Below are positions 5,554-6,719 of a DNA stretch of 6,719 nt, piece after piece. Where the stretch lies: the NCBI GenBank assembly GCA_020430675.1, contig JAGQJJ010000224.1, positions 1 through 6,719 of the forward strand, written 5' to 3'. Below the pieces are notes generated by a model. It saw only the letters and a list, made by a program, of their open reading frames with translations, ran no database searches and was not told where the DNA came from. The stretch comes from Myxococcales bacterium (GTDB lineage Bacteria > Myxococcota > Bradymonadia > UBA7976 > UBA1532). The translations under genes were made by a program, and so were the position numbers. Every line of letters starts with the position of its first letter. Within the stretch, counting starts at the first letter, position 1.

Positions 5554-6611
5554 CAGAAACGGCCTTGCAGCATCGCGCCGTTGGCCGTCGCCGCCAGTGA
5601 TGGGCCGTCGTCGGTGGCGTCGAGCACGAAGAACACCGCGCTGGCGGCGGCGGCGGTGAGGCTGAGCGTCAGCGCTGTGTAATAGCCCGCCTTGTAGCGG
5701 TCATGATCGTCGAGGAGCTGCTGTCGGCGCGGGTCGTCGGCGGGCAGGCCCTTGGCGTCGTCGGCGTTGCCCGAGCCGGTCGCGTAGAGGCCGACCGCGA
5801 CGCCCGCAGCGACGACCGCCACGCCGCCGGTGCCGACGCCGGCCCAGAAGCGCCAGTCGTCGCGCGGCTCGACCGGTTGGACCGGCTCGACCATGGTCAC
5901 CGGAGGCGCCGCGACCGGCACGACCGGCACCAACTCCAACAAAACCCGCACCGTTGGATCCTGCGCGTCAACGCGGTGCAGCACCGGCGCGTAGCCCTGC
6001 ATCGACAGCGCGATCTGGTGGGCCCCGCTCTCCACTTCGACCTCGACCGGCGTGGGGCCAAACGGGCGACCATCGAGGGCGACCTGGGCCCCCGGCGGCG
6101 TCGATTCGACCACGAGCCGGGTGTTCTGCCGCACGACGGGCTGTTCGCCGCGCACCACCGCCTCGGCCAGCCGCAGCAGCTCGGCGATCTGCTCGTCGCC
6201 GCCGCGCAGCCCGAAGTCGCCTTCGCCCACCAGTCGCCCGGCGGCGGCGTCGAGCACCCGCACGCGCAGCAACCAGCCGTCGGACGTGCGCGCCACCGAG
6301 GCCCAGGCCAGGCGCCGCGCGTCGAGCAGGCCGGCGATGTCGCGCATGCAGGCCGGCGCCTCGTCAAAACACGAGAACGTCAGCTTCGCTTCGTCGAGCT
6401 TCATGGTGGCGGGCTGGGTGAGCGTCAGCGCCGGGTCGGACTCGATCGCCTGCGTCAGCGCCTCGGTCAACCGCTGGCCGACGTCCGGGCGGTCGGGCGC
6501 CTCGGTGGCAAGCAGCGCCGCCGGCGTGGGCGCGGCCAGGGCCGAAGACACGCCGAGCGACATGGCCAGCGCGGACGACACGATGAGCCAGGCGGGGGAG
6601 AATTGCCGCAT
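5553..6611 (-). CDS. Secreted or membrane-anchored PEGA-domain protein
   Basis: A 352-residue envelope protein. Residues 1-26 are a Sec signal peptide (MRQF..., hydrophobic core, SSALA before AP). Residues about 40-155 form a domain with a Cys pair in CFDEAPACM (C81, C88) and an alpha/beta pattern (LAWASVAR, WLLRVRVLDAAAGRLVGEG), as seen in many myxobacterial proteins of unknown role. Residues about 165-230 are a PEGA domain: RLVVESTPPGAQVALDGRPFGPTPVEVEVESGAHQIALSMQGY contains the PPGA, DG, G-TP and GxH-x-GY landmarks. After a Pro/Val-rich spacer come two hydrophobic segments (about 258-278 and 309-330) separated by a charged, Asp-rich stretch (280-307). PEGA domains are thought to bind or anchor to surface components; no enzyme motif is visible and no substrate can be named. 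The ATG at 6611 has only a weak AGAG as ribosome binding site. It lies 20 bases after a probable upstream minus-strand gene, so it may be the second gene of an operon. Confidence 0.85.
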   Translation of the reverse strand: MRQFSPAWLIVSSALAMSLGVSSALAAPTPAALLATEAPDRPDVGQRLTEALTQAIESDPALTLTQPATMKLDEAKLTFSCFDEAPACMRDIAGLLDARRLAWASVARTSDGWLLRVRVLDAAAGRLVGEGDFGLRGGDEQIAELLRLAEAVVRGEQPVVRQNTRLVVESTPPGAQVALDGRPFGPTPVEVEVESGAHQIALSMQGYAPVLHRVDAQDPTVRVLLELVPVVPVAAPPVTMVEPVQPVEPRDDWRFWAGVGTGGVAVVAAGVAVGLYATGSGNADDAKGLPADDPRRQQLLDDHDRYKAGYYTALTLSLTAAAASAVFFVLDATDDGPSLAATANGAMLQGRF

Positions 6612-6617
6612 GATCGC

Positions 6618-6626
6618 TCTATAGCA
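6618..6626 (-). promoter_or_regulatory. Extended -10-like element just upstream of the PEGA gene
   Basis: The minus strand reads TGCTATAGA, a TGn extended -10 with four of six matches to TATAAT. It is so close to the ATG at 6611 that transcription would begin at or very near the start codon, giving a leaderless or nearly leaderless mRNA. No -35 match is seen at normal spacing. It stands out as an AT-rich patch in GC-rich DNA but may be coincidental. Confidence 0.25.
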
Positions 6627-6631
6627 TGAAG

Positions 6632-6719
6632 TCAGCGCCGACTGGCCAGACCCGCGCGATCTTCGAGCGGCGGCGCGGTCTCGATGGCGGCGCGCGCCCT
6701 CGTCTGGCGCCGATCAGTC
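6632..6719 (-). CDS. Probable 3' end of an unidentified gene, cut by the right edge
   Basis: On the minus strand one frame is open from the window edge to a TGA at 6634-6632, encoding 28 residues that end in ETAPPLEDRAGLASRR. Most codons end in G or C, like the true genes here. It is too short to assign a family. A plus-strand frame starting with ATG at 6626 (MKSAPTGQTR...) is also open to the edge and has similar codon bias, so the strand is uncertain. I slightly prefer the minus strand because it would place the gene 20 bases upstream of the PEGA gene in one transcription unit. Confidence 0.35.
   Translation of the reverse strand, partial: TDRRQTRARAAIETAPPLEDRAGLASRR

Noticed and set aside
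5703..6629. A 308-codon plus-strand open frame opposite the PEGA gene
   Set aside because: Its product is Arg/His/Asp-rich with no domain. The minus strand has a signal peptide, PEGA landmarks and membrane segments.

Overview
The window is GC-rich, with strong G/C bias at third codon positions in every gene. It looks like chromosomal DNA from a Myxococcota/Bradymonadota-like (former deltaproteobacterial) organism. This is an inference from an smc-ftsY neighbourhood, an FtsY with an N-terminal membrane anchor, a secreted PEGA-domain protein, a large YPPNPIRNLDNSLT-type cytochrome c family, and a recQ of the common HRDC-containing type. No rRNA, tRNA, CRISPR array, transposase or phage gene was seen.

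Layout. Bases 1-1357 (minus) are one open frame. It starts as a normal membrane-anchored FtsY (SRP receptor) and, part-way through the GTPase domain near base 415-425, becomes in frame the C-terminal part of an unrelated haem c protein that runs off the left edge. Bases 1414-2139 (minus) are a second open frame. It starts as a small secreted protein with a signal peptide and becomes in frame, near base 1920-1940, the last ~170 residues of the SMC chromosome-segregation ATPase. Between the two joints lies about 1.5 kb that reads as an ordinary smc(3' end)-ftsY(5' part) segment in its natural order. Bases 2143-3270 (minus) encode a complete M48-family metallopeptidase, whose stop codon is 3 bases from the start of the secreted/SMC hybrid. 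A divergent intergenic region of about 150 bases separates it from recQ on the plus strand (3422-5524), which is complete with helicase, zinc-binding, RQC and HRDC modules. recQ converges on a complete PEGA-domain secreted/membrane protein (5553-6611, minus). The last ~90 bases probably hold the 3' end of another minus-strand gene.

How the genes relate. The peptidase and the secreted protein look like one operon. smc and ftsY are a known pair in several phyla. recQ is an independent repair gene. The two hybrid frames are the most notable feature. Each drops parts that the SMC or FtsY protein cannot work without: the SMC Walker A head and coiled coil, and the FtsY G3/G4/G5 motifs. Together they bracket one contiguous block. 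The simplest reading is a mis-joined or rearranged (possibly extra-copy) 1.5 kb smc-ftsY segment, either an assembly chimera or a real recombination, and not two working fusion proteins. The sequence alone cannot distinguish these. I found no convincing new defence or mobile system here.
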